From: Mesorhizobium sp. B2-7-2
Lineage (GTDB): Bacteria > Pseudomonadota > Alphaproteobacteria > Rhizobiales > Rhizobiaceae
Direction: 5' to 3'
Assembly (NCBI RefSeq): GCF_006440775.1
Contig: NZ_VFTZ01000012.1
Coordinates: 119,307-183,306 of the forward strand
Length of the DNA stretch: 64,000 nt
The notes beneath the pieces are model-generated. The model was not told the DNA's origin and did no database searches. It saw only the letters and a program-made list of their open reading frames with translations. Below, piece after piece: positions 38,559-47,867 of this stretch (within the stretch, counting starts at the first letter, position 1; each line of letters starts with the position of its first letter). The translations under genes were made by a program, and so were the position numbers.

Positions 38559-40013
38559 TCAACACAGCTTGCCGAGTGACGGCATACCGAGCCGGTAGCC
38601 ATTCTCGCGTGCGAGCAATAAACCGTCTGGACCGCAGCAAAAACAACCAGCGTTGTCTTTTGGCATATTGCTGTAAATTACCATGTGCACGAAATCGTAC
38701 CATATATTGTCGCGGCGAATGTCGCTCGCAAGCCGCCGATAGGGGCGCACCAGATCAAACAAGGTCGCTACGGCCATGTCGGCGGTCGCACTGGTGAAGG
38801 GACCTACTCCGGGCGCCCGCTCCCCGCCCCCGATCAGATAATACTCTTCCCGGAGCGTCTCTGGATCCAGCTCCGCCAGCTCCGGACGCGCCTTCAGTGC
38901 ACTCTCGTAATCGAGCTTTTCCTCGGTGACGACGCCTTGGCATCTTAAGCACCCACCAGATTCGGGAAGAACTGTGCTAACCCGCCCTCTATGATCACGT
39001 AGGTACGGCTGACGGTCCTGGTCAAGACCAATATTGCCTGTGAGCCCGCAGTCGATGAGTCCTTGGCAGTAATAGTAAACCGCCTGATTGAGAATTTCTC
39101 TCCCAGCGACATCATCAGTACAACCGAACACCAAGTCGGCGCTGGAAATGGCATCGACCGCTTCTGGAGACTCGTTCACATACCCCTCAATGGCAACGAC
39201 AGTCACTCTCAGGCCCAGATCCCGAACATATCGGGCTAACGTAGCAGCTTTGCTCTCGCCTACATCGCAGCGGCGATATCCGCGAACGCGGTTGAGATTG
39301 CTAGCTTCGAGCAAATCGCCGTCTACAATGATGAGTTCGCCTACACCCGCGCGAGCGATAAGTGTGGCGACTGAAGACCCTGTTCCCCCTCCTCCGACGA
39401 TTGCTACGCGCAACGATCTGAGCTTCTCGTTGAATGGTTCGCCAAATGCAGCTTCTTGTCGCTTTAGCACTTCCGATGGTGCAGCATCGACCTTCTTGCC
39501 GATGTGAACTGACAGCTGCGTCCCGAGCACACACACATGCCGGACGTCAGCCACTCCGTGAGGGGCCGCACCCGTCCGAACTCTGGCACGCCAATGTCCG
39601 TCGGCCAAAATCATCGCGACAAGTGATACCTCAGGGCCATTGCAGCCAGCGTATCCCCTCAGAATGCTTTGTTCGTTCTGATCATCCTTCGTCGAGAAAT
39701 CCAGAGCGCCCCTTGGGTGACTGTGGACAAACCCCAGCTCAAGCCGCTCCTGCTCGCAGCGAAAGTAGATATCTTGGAACTTGCGGAGATTGATGCGCAA
39801 GTGCACCGGGGAGCTGTCCAGCACCCAGTCGCCATCCATCTCAATCGCGTCAACGGCCACAAAACGCGTTGACGGCGGCAGACCCAGTACGGTTCTCTCA
39901 ATTTTGCGGAAGAGGACGAGCGCGCCCCGCTCGTCACGGTCGGGGTGCCCGGTCAACCAGCTCTTGAGCCTATCGTCGAGGGAACCGATAATCGAAATCC
40001 GATATCCGTTCAT
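38559..40013 (-). CDS. JAB (JAMM) deubiquitinase-like domain fused to ThiF/E1 activating domain
   Basis: A 484-residue fusion. Residues 1-150 are a JAB/JAMM metallopeptidase with the complete motif: Glu29, then H-x-H-x7-S-x2-D in FVHSHPRGALDFSTKD (His97, His99, Ser107, Asp110). Residues 195-440 are an E1-type adenylating domain: VAIVGGGGTGSSVATLI (GGGGTG at 207-212), then VDGDLLEASNLNRV, with candidate thiol or zinc cysteines in GGCLRCQG and AGCFCCGP. It is expected to adenylate the Ubl C-terminus and also to remove or process it. The ATG overlaps the E2 stop by four bases, and the stop lies five bases before DUF6527. Confidence 0.9.
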   Translation of the reverse strand: MNGYRISIIGSLDDRLKSWLTGHPDRDERGALVLFRKIERTVLGLPPSTRFVAVDAIEMDGDWVLDSSPVHLRINLRKFQDIYFRCEQERLELGFVHSHPRGALDFSTKDDQNEQSILRGYAGCNGPEVSLVAMILADGHWRARVRTGAAPHGVADVRHVCVLGTQLSVHIGKKVDAAPSEVLKRQEAAFGEPFNEKLRSLRVAIVGGGGTGSSVATLIARAGVGELIIVDGDLLEASNLNRVRGYRRCDVGESKAATLARYVRDLGLRVTVVAIEGYVNESPEAVDAISSADLVFGCTDDVAGREILNQAVYYYCQGLIDCGLTGNIGLDQDRQPYLRDHRGRVSTVLPESGGCLRCQGVVTEEKLDYESALKARPELAELDPETLREEYYLIGGGERAPGVGPFTSATADMAVATLFDLVRPYRRLASDIRRDNIWYDFVHMVIYSNMPKDNAGCFCCGPDGLLLARENGYRLGMPSLGKLC

Positions 40014-40432
40014 GAACGCCTCGCGTCCGGGTACTTAAACGCCCATGAGATCCGGTCCATAATTGTCTGGACGTCGTCGACCTTTGGCTTCCAGGCATTT
40101 TTATGCCAGTGTCTGGACCACCGGCAAAACACTGTCGCCTTGTGCGTACGCGAATCCTCATTGGAACCAGGTCCGCCAGTATTTGGTATTGGCTTGCCGT
40201 CAGCCCGGTGAAGTCGTGGGTGAACCCAGAACATGTCCCCACCCGAGCTATTGTAATTCTGCGGAATCTCATACAACACATCGACAGCGTTTGCAGATTT
40301 TGCATCTGCCAGGTAAACCCCTTTCGGCAGCGGAAATCTTTTGAATATTAGGAAACGGGCGCCCTCCTCTTCTTCAAAATTGACGCCGGCTTTGTGGAGT
40401 GTCTCGTAATCAGAATCGAACAACAGGGGCAT
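40010..40432 (-). CDS. E2-like conjugating protein (prokaryotic E2 family E)
   Basis: A 140-residue protein of the Prok-E2 family E type. The first half is a compact beta-rich region (EGARFLIFKRFPLPKG, DVLYEIPQNYN). The second half contains HPRLHRADGKPIP and the conserved block KATVFCRWSRHWHKNAWKP, where Cys103 is the likely catalytic residue and the Arg-Trp-Ser-Arg-His-Trp stretch is family-specific. The ATG overlaps the Ubl stop by one base (TAATG) and the gene overlaps the next by four. It is expected to take the Ubl thioester from the E1 and pass it to a target. There is no separate E3. Confidence 0.85.
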   Translation of the reverse strand: MPLLFDSDYETLHKAGVNFEEEEGARFLIFKRFPLPKGVYLADAKSANAVDVLYEIPQNYNSSGGDMFWVHPRLHRADGKPIPNTGGPGSNEDSRTHKATVFCRWSRHWHKNAWKPKVDDVQTIMDRISWAFKYPDARRS

Positions 40433-40677
40433 TATTCAATTCCGGCTTCGGAACTTGCATCCTGCGCGTAGAACTTTTCGATCCCCGGTGGCAGCAAGTC
40501 GATCGGGTCCTCGTGCCCAACTAACTGGCCAGGCTGGCCTGGCCTTTTCACATAAAGGTCCATGCTATCCGGTATGCCAGGGCCTACGCCTCGCACCTCG
40601 GCGCCGGTTATGAACCGGTTGTCCCAATCGTAATTTTCGTTTTCGATTTTGAACTTGAACTTCTCTTTGGCAGCCAT
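40432..40677 (-). CDS. Ubiquitin-like protein (multiubiquitin-domain family, single domain)
   Basis: An 81-residue protein and the first gene of the operon. KFKFKIENENYDWDNRFITG, AEVRGVGPGIPDSMDLYVK and DPIDLLPPGIEKFYAQ fit the prokaryotic multiubiquitin domain, which has a beta-grasp fold; only one domain is present, whereas many relatives have two or three in tandem. The C-terminus (SSEAGIE) has no Gly-Gly and may be trimmed or used directly. ATG 40675-40677 follows a weak GAGA site. About 195 bases separate it from the Lrp-type regulator gene, which points the same way. Confidence 0.82.
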   Translation of the reverse strand: MAAKEKFKFKIENENYDWDNRFITGAEVRGVGPGIPDSMDLYVKRPGQPGQLVGHEDPIDLLPPGIEKFYAQDASSEAGIE

Positions 40678-40872
40678 GGATCCGTCTCTCGCAGTTGCTT
40701 GGTTTCAAGATATCTCAGGCGCGCACATCCCTCTTCTCCCGTTGATTACGGGCAGGCTCGACCAGTTGCCTCTTATACGGGAAGCGCTCCTTCGGGTTTC
40801 ACGGGAATGCGCGTGTTTCGCCACGGAATTCGCGGAATGGAGGTCCAAACCCGCGGAATCAGGCCTGGGCGT

Positions 40873-41370
40873 CTACCGCTGTCTTAGTGAGGACAAGGGG
40901 ATCGGTGCATTCGATTTCACAGGTTTGGTCACCACAAGGCTGTAATATTGATCAATCCCCAGCCCTGCCTGCAGCAGCCCCTCCATAAAATCTTGATAGG
41001 TAGCCATGGAAAGTGTTGCGACGCGCATCAGATAATCGATCCTTCCCCCAATTGCCCAGCAATCCAAGATTTCGGGAAAATCTTGGATCGCGACCTCGAA
41101 GTGTCTTTGGTCCTCAAGGCGATGACGGTCCAGCACGACCTCCACCATTACAAAGACCATGCCGCCAATGAGGGCTGGACTGAGCCGTGCGTAGAATCCC
41201 TCAATAATTCCTTCGGCCTCGAGTGCACGGAGACGTTCCGAGCAAGCCGACGCCGAAAGATGGACGCGCTTCGCAAGCTCGCTTTTTGAAATCCTACCGT
41301 CTGACTGAATCGCTGAAAGAATGCGGATATCCCAGGCGTCCAGGCGCAGAGGATTGGGTTTTGCCTTCAT
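40873..41370 (-). CDS. Lrp/AsnC-family transcriptional regulator
   Basis: A 165-residue regulator. The N-terminal winged helix is LDAWDIRILSAIQSDGRIS, with KSELAKRVHLSASACSERL as recognition helix, and the C-terminal RAM ligand-binding domain includes DCWAIGGRIDYLMRVAT. Such proteins sense amino acids. The frame opens at 41532, but ATG 41370 gives the family start. It is the last gene of the catabolic block, 70 bases after the fumarase stop, and may control it in response to an amino-acid intermediate (inference). Confidence 0.9.
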   Translation of the reverse strand: MKAKPNPLRLDAWDIRILSAIQSDGRISKSELAKRVHLSASACSERLRALEAEGIIEGFYARLSPALIGGMVFVMVEVVLDRHRLEDQRHFEVAIQDFPEILDCWAIGGRIDYLMRVATLSMATYQDFMEGLLQAGLGIDQYYSLVVTKPVKSNAPIPLSSLRQR

Positions 41371-41440
41371 GACTTCAGCTCTTATGCCGTTGCCGACACT
41401 GGAATTGGGTTGGAACGACCGGCTCTTGGTCACGAAGGGT

Positions 41441-42994
41441 TCAAACGCCGATGTTGCGTGCGATGCTGTCCGCAGCCATGCGCTTTCGCCACTCAAGAGG
41501 TCCGGAATCATGAATGGAGTTTCCCTCGACATCGACAGCTGCGATGACAGGCATGTCCTTCACCTCGAATTCATAGACAGCTTCCATGCCAAGGTCTTCG
41601 AAGGCCACAAGCCGCGCTGACTTAATTGATTTTGAGATCAGGTAGGCAGCCCCTCCCACCGCGATGAGATACGGCGTTTTGTATCTTGCAATCGACTGTA
41701 TTGCCGCCCGCCCTCTCTCCGCTTTGCCCACCATCGCGAAAAGCCCGGTTTCGGCTAGTACCTTTTCCGTAAAATCGTCCATTCGGCTGGAGGTCGTTGG
41801 CCCAGCCGGTCCGACGACTTCATCTCCCACCGCGCGGACGGGTCCAACGTAGTAGATAACGCGTCCCTGCAGATCGAACGGAAGCGGCTTGCCGGCGTCG
41901 ATCAACTCGACGATCCGCTTGTGGGCTGCGTCACGGCCCGTCAGCATCGTTCCGGATAAAAGGAGGGTTTCCCCGCAGCGCCACGATGCTGTCTCTTCCT
42001 TCGCCAGCGTATCAAGATTGATCCTGCGTACGCCGGCTGGCCTCAATTCGTCCGTTCCAATTTCGGGCCATTCGCTCAGATCGGGCGGCTGGAGTCGGAT
42101 GGGTCCATAGCCGTCCAAAGTAAACTTCAGGTGCCGGTTGGCGGCACATTGCGGGATGAGGGCAACGGGCTTGGACGCCGCATGAGTAGGATAGGTCGCA
42201 ACCTTGACGTCAACGACTGTCGTCAGACCACCAAGGCCTTGGGCCCCAATACCAAGCGCGTTGATCCGCTCATAAAGCTCAATCCGCAGCCCCTCCTCTG
42301 GGCTGGACGCTCCCCTGGCAATCAGTTCCACCATATCGATGGGCTCGTTCATGGCCTCTTTGGCCAGCAGCATCGCCTTTTCAGCGCTACCACCGACGCC
42401 AACAGAGATCAGGCCGGGGGGGCACCATCCGCTGCCGAGGGTCGCCACCGTGTCGACCACCCAATCGGCAACGGATGCGCTTGGGTTCAGAGTGGTGAAA
42501 CGGGCCTTGTTCTCCGAACCGCCGCCTTTTGCCGCAATGGTGATCTCAATCTTGTTACCTTGCACAAGGTCAACGTGGACGACTGCCGGCGTGTTGTCAC
42601 GGGTGTTCATCCGTCGGGCAAGCGGATCGGCAACAATTGATGCCCGAAGCGGATTGTCCGGGTCGAGATATGCCTGACGGACACCGTCATTCACGAGGTC
42701 TGCGAAACTGGCTGCTGAGTTGATGCGGACGTCCATACCGACCTTGGCGAAGCACACCACAAGACCGGTGTCCTGGCACATCGGCCGCCGTCCGAAGGCC
42801 GCCATGCGGGAATTAGCCAGGATCTGTCCGATGGCATTCTTCGCCGCTCGACTCTGTTCACTCACGTAGGCCTGCGAAAGAGACCGGATGTAATCTGGAG
42901 GATGGTAATACGAGATGTACTGAAGGGCGTCGGCAACGCTCCTTGTGATATCCTTGCCGGCGATGGTCCGTGTTCTACTTCCCACCGATTTCAT
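41441..42994 (-). CDS. Class I fumarate hydratase / mesaconase
   Basis: A 517-residue iron-sulfur hydro-lyase with fused alpha and beta parts. Three cysteines placed as in FumA can hold a 4Fe-4S cluster: RRPMCQDTGLV (Cys73), LGSGWCPPGL and LIPQCAANRH. KGGGSENKA and GPAGPTTSSRMD are substrate-site motifs. Class I fumarases often hydrate mesaconate to (S)-citramalate as well. With methylaspartate ammonia-lyase, CoA transferase and a CitE-type lyase in the same block, mesaconase is the more likely job here. Its ATG overlaps the aldehyde dehydrogenase stop by four bases. Confidence 0.88.
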   Translation of the reverse strand: MKSVGSRTRTIAGKDITRSVADALQYISYYHPPDYIRSLSQAYVSEQSRAAKNAIGQILANSRMAAFGRRPMCQDTGLVVCFAKVGMDVRINSAASFADLVNDGVRQAYLDPDNPLRASIVADPLARRMNTRDNTPAVVHVDLVQGNKIEITIAAKGGGSENKARFTTLNPSASVADWVVDTVATLGSGWCPPGLISVGVGGSAEKAMLLAKEAMNEPIDMVELIARGASSPEEGLRIELYERINALGIGAQGLGGLTTVVDVKVATYPTHAASKPVALIPQCAANRHLKFTLDGYGPIRLQPPDLSEWPEIGTDELRPAGVRRINLDTLAKEETASWRCGETLLLSGTMLTGRDAAHKRIVELIDAGKPLPFDLQGRVIYYVGPVRAVGDEVVGPAGPTTSSRMDDFTEKVLAETGLFAMVGKAERGRAAIQSIARYKTPYLIAVGGAAYLISKSIKSARLVAFEDLGMEAVYEFEVKDMPVIAAVDVEGNSIHDSGPLEWRKRMAADSIARNIGV

Positions 42995-44424
42995 CCAAAT
43001 GAGCTGAGACCGTTGACCATTTTGAGGATTTGGAAGCTTCGCACCCCCTGTTCGCCGCCTTCATATCCGTAGCCACTCTGCTTGACTCCCCCATAGGGCG
43101 CGTCTGCCGAGACCCCTTTCAGGTAATTCACACTGACAGCGCCTGCCGAAAGGCCATTAATCAGCTTTCGCTGCGTATTGGCAGCGTCCGTGAAGAAATA
43201 AGCGGCCAAGCCATAATCGGTGGCGTTGGCCTCCTCAATCGCCTCCTCGAGCGCATCGAACGGCGCCACAGTGAGGATCGGTCCGAACGGCTCTTCATGA
43301 AGCACTCTCGCTTCCTTCGGTACGGCCGTCAGGATGGTTGGCGGCCAGTAAAAGCCCGGTCGGTCAAGGCGGGCGCCACCGGTTTGGATGCGGGCGCCTC
43401 GTTCGACCGCATCCTTGGTCAGGCGCTGCATTGCTTCTATTCGCCGGGCGTTCGCCATCGGACCCATGTCCGTTGCAGCGTCGTCTGGTAGGCCGATCCT
43501 GATCTTGCGGACCGCCTCCGTCATCCGGGACAGAAATTCCTCATAGAGGGACCGCGCGACAAGAATCCTGCTGGGCGCATTGCAGCTCTGGCCCGCGCAC
43601 TCGAACTTGTATTCCGAAATAGCCGGTACGGCCTTTGCCAGGTCGGCATCCTCGCACACAATAACCGGGGAGTGCCCACCGAGTTCGAGGATGCAGCGCT
43701 GCAAATTATTCGCCGCGAGCATGGCCAGCTGTTTTCCAACAGCGGTTGAACCGGTGAAAGTTAAAACCTTCACGATTGGCGAACTGAGCAAATGCCGCGA
43801 TATATGCACCGGCACACCGAAGACCAGATTGACCACGCCGTCCGGAACGCCTGCTTGGCGCAACGATTCAACAATATGGACTGCCACGCTCGGTGTCTCT
43901 TCAGCCCCTTTGAGGATCACCGGGCAGCCTGCCGCAAGCGCAGGGGCGAGCTTGCGGGCGATGAGAACGGCCGGATAGTTCCAAGGGGTAAAGGCAGCAA
44001 CGACGCCAAGGGGCTCCGGGACGACCATCCGGTTCGGACCCATCGGAATCGGGGTCGACAGCTCCTCGGCATGTCTGCCGTTCCATTCCAGCGTTTCGAC
44101 AGCGCGCACATACTCACCTGTCGCTTCGGCAATCGTCTTTCCCTGTTCGGCCGACAGGTCCCTGGCCGCGGCTCCAGCCCTCTCTGCTAGAATCCTGGCG
44201 GCTGCTACGAGGATCTCGCCACGATGTTTGGCTGGCCGCGAGGACCACGCCTTGCGGCTCCGTTCTGTCGAAGCGAGAGCCTCATCCAAATCCGACACGG
44301 TCGCCGAGGCCACCGAAGCAAATACCTTCTCCGTCGCCGGATTAACCACCGGCAATGTGGCTCTGCTACCGCCGGCTCGCCATTTGCCGTTGATAAAGAG
44401 GTGGTGGCTCCTAGCGTCGGACAT
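42991..44424 (-). CDS. NAD(P)-dependent aldehyde dehydrogenase, succinate-semialdehyde dehydrogenase-like
   Basis: A 477-residue aldehyde dehydrogenase. Motifs are FTPWNYPAVLIARK, FTGSTAVGKQL, the catalytic glutamate in LELGGHSPV and the catalytic cysteine in FECAGQSCNAPSR. The C-terminal SADAPYGGVKQSGYGYEG is of the GabD/benzaldehyde type. ATG 44424 has GGAG at 44432-44435. It is only distantly similar to the gabD product at 23 kb, so it is not a recent duplicate. Coupling to the mesaconase gene suggests that its aldehyde derives from the same catabolic substrate, but which aldehyde is unclear. Confidence 0.9.
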   Translation of the reverse strand: MSDARSHHLFINGKWRAGGSRATLPVVNPATEKVFASVASATVSDLDEALASTERSRKAWSSRPAKHRGEILVAAARILAERAGAAARDLSAEQGKTIAEATGEYVRAVETLEWNGRHAEELSTPIPMGPNRMVVPEPLGVVAAFTPWNYPAVLIARKLAPALAAGCPVILKGAEETPSVAVHIVESLRQAGVPDGVVNLVFGVPVHISRHLLSSPIVKVLTFTGSTAVGKQLAMLAANNLQRCILELGGHSPVIVCEDADLAKAVPAISEYKFECAGQSCNAPSRILVARSLYEEFLSRMTEAVRKIRIGLPDDAATDMGPMANARRIEAMQRLTKDAVERGARIQTGGARLDRPGFYWPPTILTAVPKEARVLHEEPFGPILTVAPFDALEEAIEEANATDYGLAAYFFTDAANTQRKLINGLSAGAVSVNYLKGVSADAPYGGVKQSGYGYEGGEQGVRSFQILKMVNGLSSFG

Positions 44425-44624
44425 CGCGCGCTCCACTTAGTGAAATATTCATGCCATACAAGCGCCGTTCGATGTCAAAAACACTGAACTCGCTTGAGCC
44501 AGTTTCATCGCGATGGTCGCGGAGGGTCAAATATCGATTAGTGCCGAAATCCATCTGGAATCCAGATCGATCTGATGTTGATGGCGGGAAGCGGTCATGT
44601 CCCAGCTTCGTAGTTGAACGGTTA

Positions 44625-45551
44625 TCAGGTCGGCTCAGCAGCCACTGCAGCCCAGCCGCGGCTCTCAATCAGTTCTCTGGCCACATTGGTGATGAGCTTA
44701 CGTACCGCGCAAACGGATGCAGAACGCTCATCTTTCGGATTCACAGCAAGCACGACGGATCGGGTAATCGCCGGATCAACGATCTTGACGGTCCGGACCA
44801 GCCCTTGAGAGGCTTCTTTCTGAACCGCGGACGGAGCGAGAATAGAATAAGCCTTTCCGTCTATAACCATGTTGATGATCGTTGAGAGCGAGTCCACTTC
44901 AAACTTGACGTCCAGCGCGCAACCGTGTTGTGCGACGACGTCAGCGACTGAACGTCTGACGTTATTGCTGCGCATGGGGACCGCGAGCGGGAATGCATGC
45001 AGGTCAGCAAGAGATATAGCATCTTCGAAGGGTGGCTCACCGGACGGAACCACCAGACAAAGGTTTTCGCGCGCTAGCACCGTCATCCGCCCTACACTGT
45101 CCGCGGTGCGGTAGAGAACCGCCAGATTGAAGCGTCCAGCAGCCATCCACTCCTCTAGCGGTCCAGTCATACCCTCCACCATTTTGAGGGACACCTTGGG
45201 CAATTCGTTCCTCACTGCCTCAAGCAGCGGCCCGCTCAGAACGCGAGCCGCTCCAGATGGAATGCCCATAGTTACCTCCCCGGCAGGGGAAGAAGCTGTG
45301 TTGGTCAATTCCACCTCAGTAAGTCGAATTTCTTTGAGGATCGCCCGTGCCCGCTCGAGCAATTTGGCTCCTGACGCTGTGACGCTCACGCCAGTCCTGT
45401 CACGTATCAGCAGCTGAGTCCCGAAGCCTTCCTCCAGTTGACGCACATGCAGGCTTAGCGCGCTTTGGGCGACATTAAGGAAGCCCGCGGCTTTCGTGAA
45501 ACTGCCTGCTTCGACCACGCCGACGAAGTATCTTAATTGTCTGATTTCCAC
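44625..45551 (-). CDS. LysR-family transcriptional regulator
   Basis: About 308 residues. The N-terminal HTH is EIRQLRYFVGVVEAGSFTKA with VAQSALSLHVRQLEE as recognition region, and the C-terminus is a substrate-binding domain of the CbbR/Nac type (VTMGIPSGAARVLSGPL). The start is uncertain: GTG 45551 with GGAAGA upstream fits the family, and TTG 45587 and GTG 45557 are alternatives. It lies between the aldehyde dehydrogenase and the lyase genes on the same strand, so it is not divergent from a target as is common for LysR. Control of the methylaspartate block is inferred. Confidence 0.88.
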   Translation of the reverse strand: MEIRQLRYFVGVVEAGSFTKAAGFLNVAQSALSLHVRQLEEGFGTQLLIRDRTGVSVTASGAKLLERARAILKEIRLTEVELTNTASSPAGEVTMGIPSGAARVLSGPLLEAVRNELPKVSLKMVEGMTGPLEEWMAAGRFNLAVLYRTADSVGRMTVLARENLCLVVPSGEPPFEDAISLADLHAFPLAVPMRSNNVRRSVADVVAQHGCALDVKFEVDSLSTIINMVIDGKAYSILAPSAVQKEASQGLVRTVKIVDPAITRSVVLAVNPKDERSASVCAVRKLITNVARELIESRGWAAVAAEPT

Positions 45552-45667
45552 GGGTACTCTTCCGAGGGCGAACTCCAATTTCGGCAATCTATCTCGAAAT
45601 GCGATGGCGCGACAGCAATAATTGTGCCACGGCGCACCCAGTCGGCTCTAAATCAGCCGCACAAGAC

Positions 45668-46582
45668 TCAAACGTCCAAGTCGGTGTCCGGACCCGCGGC
45701 GGCAATTTCTTGGGCCCTTCGAATCACCGGCGGATCGACCATCTTTCCCTCGAAGGCGAAAGCGCCTCGACCCTGCCCTGCCGCATCTTTTTGCGCCGCG
45801 AGAACACGACGGGCCCACTCGAGCTCCTGTGCGCTCGGCGAAAAGGCCTCATTGAAAATGGCCACTTGTGCCGGATGGATCGCCAAAGCTCCGGCAAAGC
45901 CAAGCCGCCGCGCATGCGCCGCGGCTTCACGAAGTTTATAGGTGTCCGAGAACTCGCCCATGCTTCCAATAAAGCCCAAAGGGAGCAATCCGGCCGCACG
46001 GGCAGCGAACAGCACGGCAAGGCTCGGGGCCAGGAGCAGATCAAATCCCGGGACGCCGCCAACAGCGGCACTGAAGTCTTCAGGACCAAGCGCCATTGCG
46101 ACCATCCTTGGATGCGCCGACGCAATGGTCGCGAGCTTTCGCAAAGCGCCAGGCGTCTCGATCTGGGCGAGGAAACGTATGCGTCCCACGGGAAGATTTC
46201 TTTCCCGTTCAAGTTCCGAAACCGCATTGGCGATCTCTAAAACCCACTCTGCCGAATCCGTCTTGGGGAGAACCAATGCATCGACACCGGCCACCACAGC
46301 TGCATCGAGATCGGCCGCCAAGACGCGCAAACCTCGGTTCACGCGGACCAAAACCGATGCGCCCTTACTGCCCACCTTTGCCACAGATTCAGGAAGCTGC
46401 CGCCGTGCCTCGCCTTTTTGCTCCTGCGGAACGGAATCCTCGAGATCGAGAATGAGGCCATCAGCACCCCGCTGATGGGCCGTTGCCACAAAACGCGCAA
46501 CGTGAGCGGGAACAAAGAGTAGGGATCTCCAGCGCGGTACGGGAAGCGAGCTTTCGGCGGCTGGACGGTTGTCCTTGATCAT
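45668..46582 (-). CDS. CitE-like CoA-ester lyase (probable citramalyl-CoA or methylmalyl-CoA lyase)
   Basis: A 304-residue TIM-barrel lyase of the HpcH/HpaI-CitE type. The start is WRSLLFVPAHVARFVATA, then GLILDLEDSVPQEQK. The metal-binding Glu is in FLAQIETPGALRKL and the Asp in ALGPEDFSAAVGG. GFAGALAIHPAQVAIFNEAF is the usual CoA-site region. The C-terminus is of free-standing lyase length. In this block cleavage of citramalyl-CoA to acetyl-CoA and pyruvate is the natural reaction; methylmalyl-CoA is an alternative. ATG 46582 has GAGG eight bases upstream, and the gene lies 118 bases after the CoA transferase. Confidence 0.88.
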   Translation of the reverse strand: MIKDNRPAAESSLPVPRWRSLLFVPAHVARFVATAHQRGADGLILDLEDSVPQEQKGEARRQLPESVAKVGSKGASVLVRVNRGLRVLAADLDAAVVAGVDALVLPKTDSAEWVLEIANAVSELERERNLPVGRIRFLAQIETPGALRKLATIASAHPRMVAMALGPEDFSAAVGGVPGFDLLLAPSLAVLFAARAAGLLPLGFIGSMGEFSDTYKLREAAAHARRLGFAGALAIHPAQVAIFNEAFSPSAQELEWARRVLAAQKDAAGQGRGAFAFEGKMVDPPVIRRAQEIAAAGPDTDLDV

Positions 46583-46700
46583 GGACTCGCCTCGCGGATA
46601 TTAGCGAGAGCGATGCCAGTGAGGTTGCCGGCCGGCTGCCGGTGCTTTGCCCGGAGCAAGCACGGACTCCCGAGTGCGTCGCTCCCGACAAGCGGCGCGG

Positions 46701-47852
46701 TCATGCTGACACAGCTCTTTCGTGCAAACGCGCTGAAACCTCCTTGCGGACGCTCTCCGTGTGGGCGCCAAGAGCTGGAACTGGACGCAGCGACGGGTGC
46801 TCAGAGTTGAAGATTGCGGCCGGCGCTATCGTCTCCACAGTTCCTTCAGGTGTGCCAATTCCAACCCTGCGAACATGGGGATGTTTTGAAATATCCGCGA
46901 CTTCATTCAGTCGCCCATATGCCAAACCGGCCGCTTCAAGCTCCTGCATCGCTTCGTGGCAGGACAATTCGGAAAACCGCCTTTCAATAATCTCGTCAAG
47001 TTGGGCACGGTGTCCGAGCCGCTCCATATTGTCTGCAAAAGTAGGTGCGCGTGTAAGCGACGGCTGCTTCAGGAATTTCTCGCAGAAATTCACCCACTCG
47101 CGGTCGTTCTGAACCGAAAAAATGACTTCCTTGTCATCGGCACAACGATAGGCGCCATACGGAGCCAGCGACGGGTGTTTCACGCCGGCGCGTACTGTGT
47201 GATAGCCGCTGTAGTCGTTCTGCAGAACCGGCACGTTCATCCAATCGGCGACGGAATCGAACAGTGACACCTGAATGCTTGTCCCTTCGCCAGTGACCTC
47301 ACGGTGATACAGCGCCTGAAGAATGGCGCTATGCGCGGTCATGCCCGCCGAGATGTCGCAAACAGAGACCCCTACACGCGCTGGTCCTTGCTGGTTGCCC
47401 GTGATCGCGCATAGACCTGTTTCAGCCTGGACGATGAGATCATATGCCTTCAAATGGGAATATGGCCCTGTGTCCCCGAAACCAGAGATATCGCAGGTGA
47501 TCAGCCGCGGAAAACGTCGGCGGAGATCGGCAGATCCAAAACCGAGTTTTTCGGTACTGCCCGGTTTCAGATTCTGAATAAAGACGTCCGAACCGGTAAT
47601 AAGCGCGTCCAGGACTGCGCGGTCCGCTTCCAACTTCAGGTCCAGACAGACCGACTCCTTGCCCCGATTGAGCCAGACGAAGTAAGCACTCTGTCCCTGG
47701 ACCAACTTGTCGTAGTTTCGGGCAAAATCACCTTCGGGCCTCTCGATCTTGATGACCCGGGCGCCCGCGTCTGCAAGGCGTGACGATGCGTAGGGTGCGG
47801 CCACGGCCTGCTCGACCGCTACGACGGTGATCCCCTCAAGAGAGTTCTGCAT
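46701..47852 (-). CDS. CaiB/BaiF family (class III) CoA transferase
   Basis: A 383-residue class III CoA transferase. VVAVEQAVAAPYASSRLADA begins the family N-terminus; GARVIKIERPEGD and NRGKESVCLDLK follow. The catalytic aspartate is expected in VSVCDISAGMTAHSA. It is likely to move CoA from succinyl- or acetyl-CoA to citramalate or mesaconate, making the substrate for the CitE-type lyase encoded next. The gene starts 15 bases after the methylaspartate ammonia-lyase stop. The donor and acceptor are inferred from context only. Confidence 0.88.
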   Translation of the reverse strand: MQNSLEGITVVAVEQAVAAPYASSRLADAGARVIKIERPEGDFARNYDKLVQGQSAYFVWLNRGKESVCLDLKLEADRAVLDALITGSDVFIQNLKPGSTEKLGFGSADLRRRFPRLITCDISGFGDTGPYSHLKAYDLIVQAETGLCAITGNQQGPARVGVSVCDISAGMTAHSAILQALYHREVTGEGTSIQVSLFDSVADWMNVPVLQNDYSGYHTVRAGVKHPSLAPYGAYRCADDKEVIFSVQNDREWVNFCEKFLKQPSLTRAPTFADNMERLGHRAQLDEIIERRFSELSCHEAMQELEAAGLAYGRLNEVADISKHPHVRRVGIGTPEGTVETIAPAAIFNSEHPSLRPVPALGAHTESVRKEVSARLHERAVSA

Positions 47853-47867
47853 GCGACACCGTGCTTT

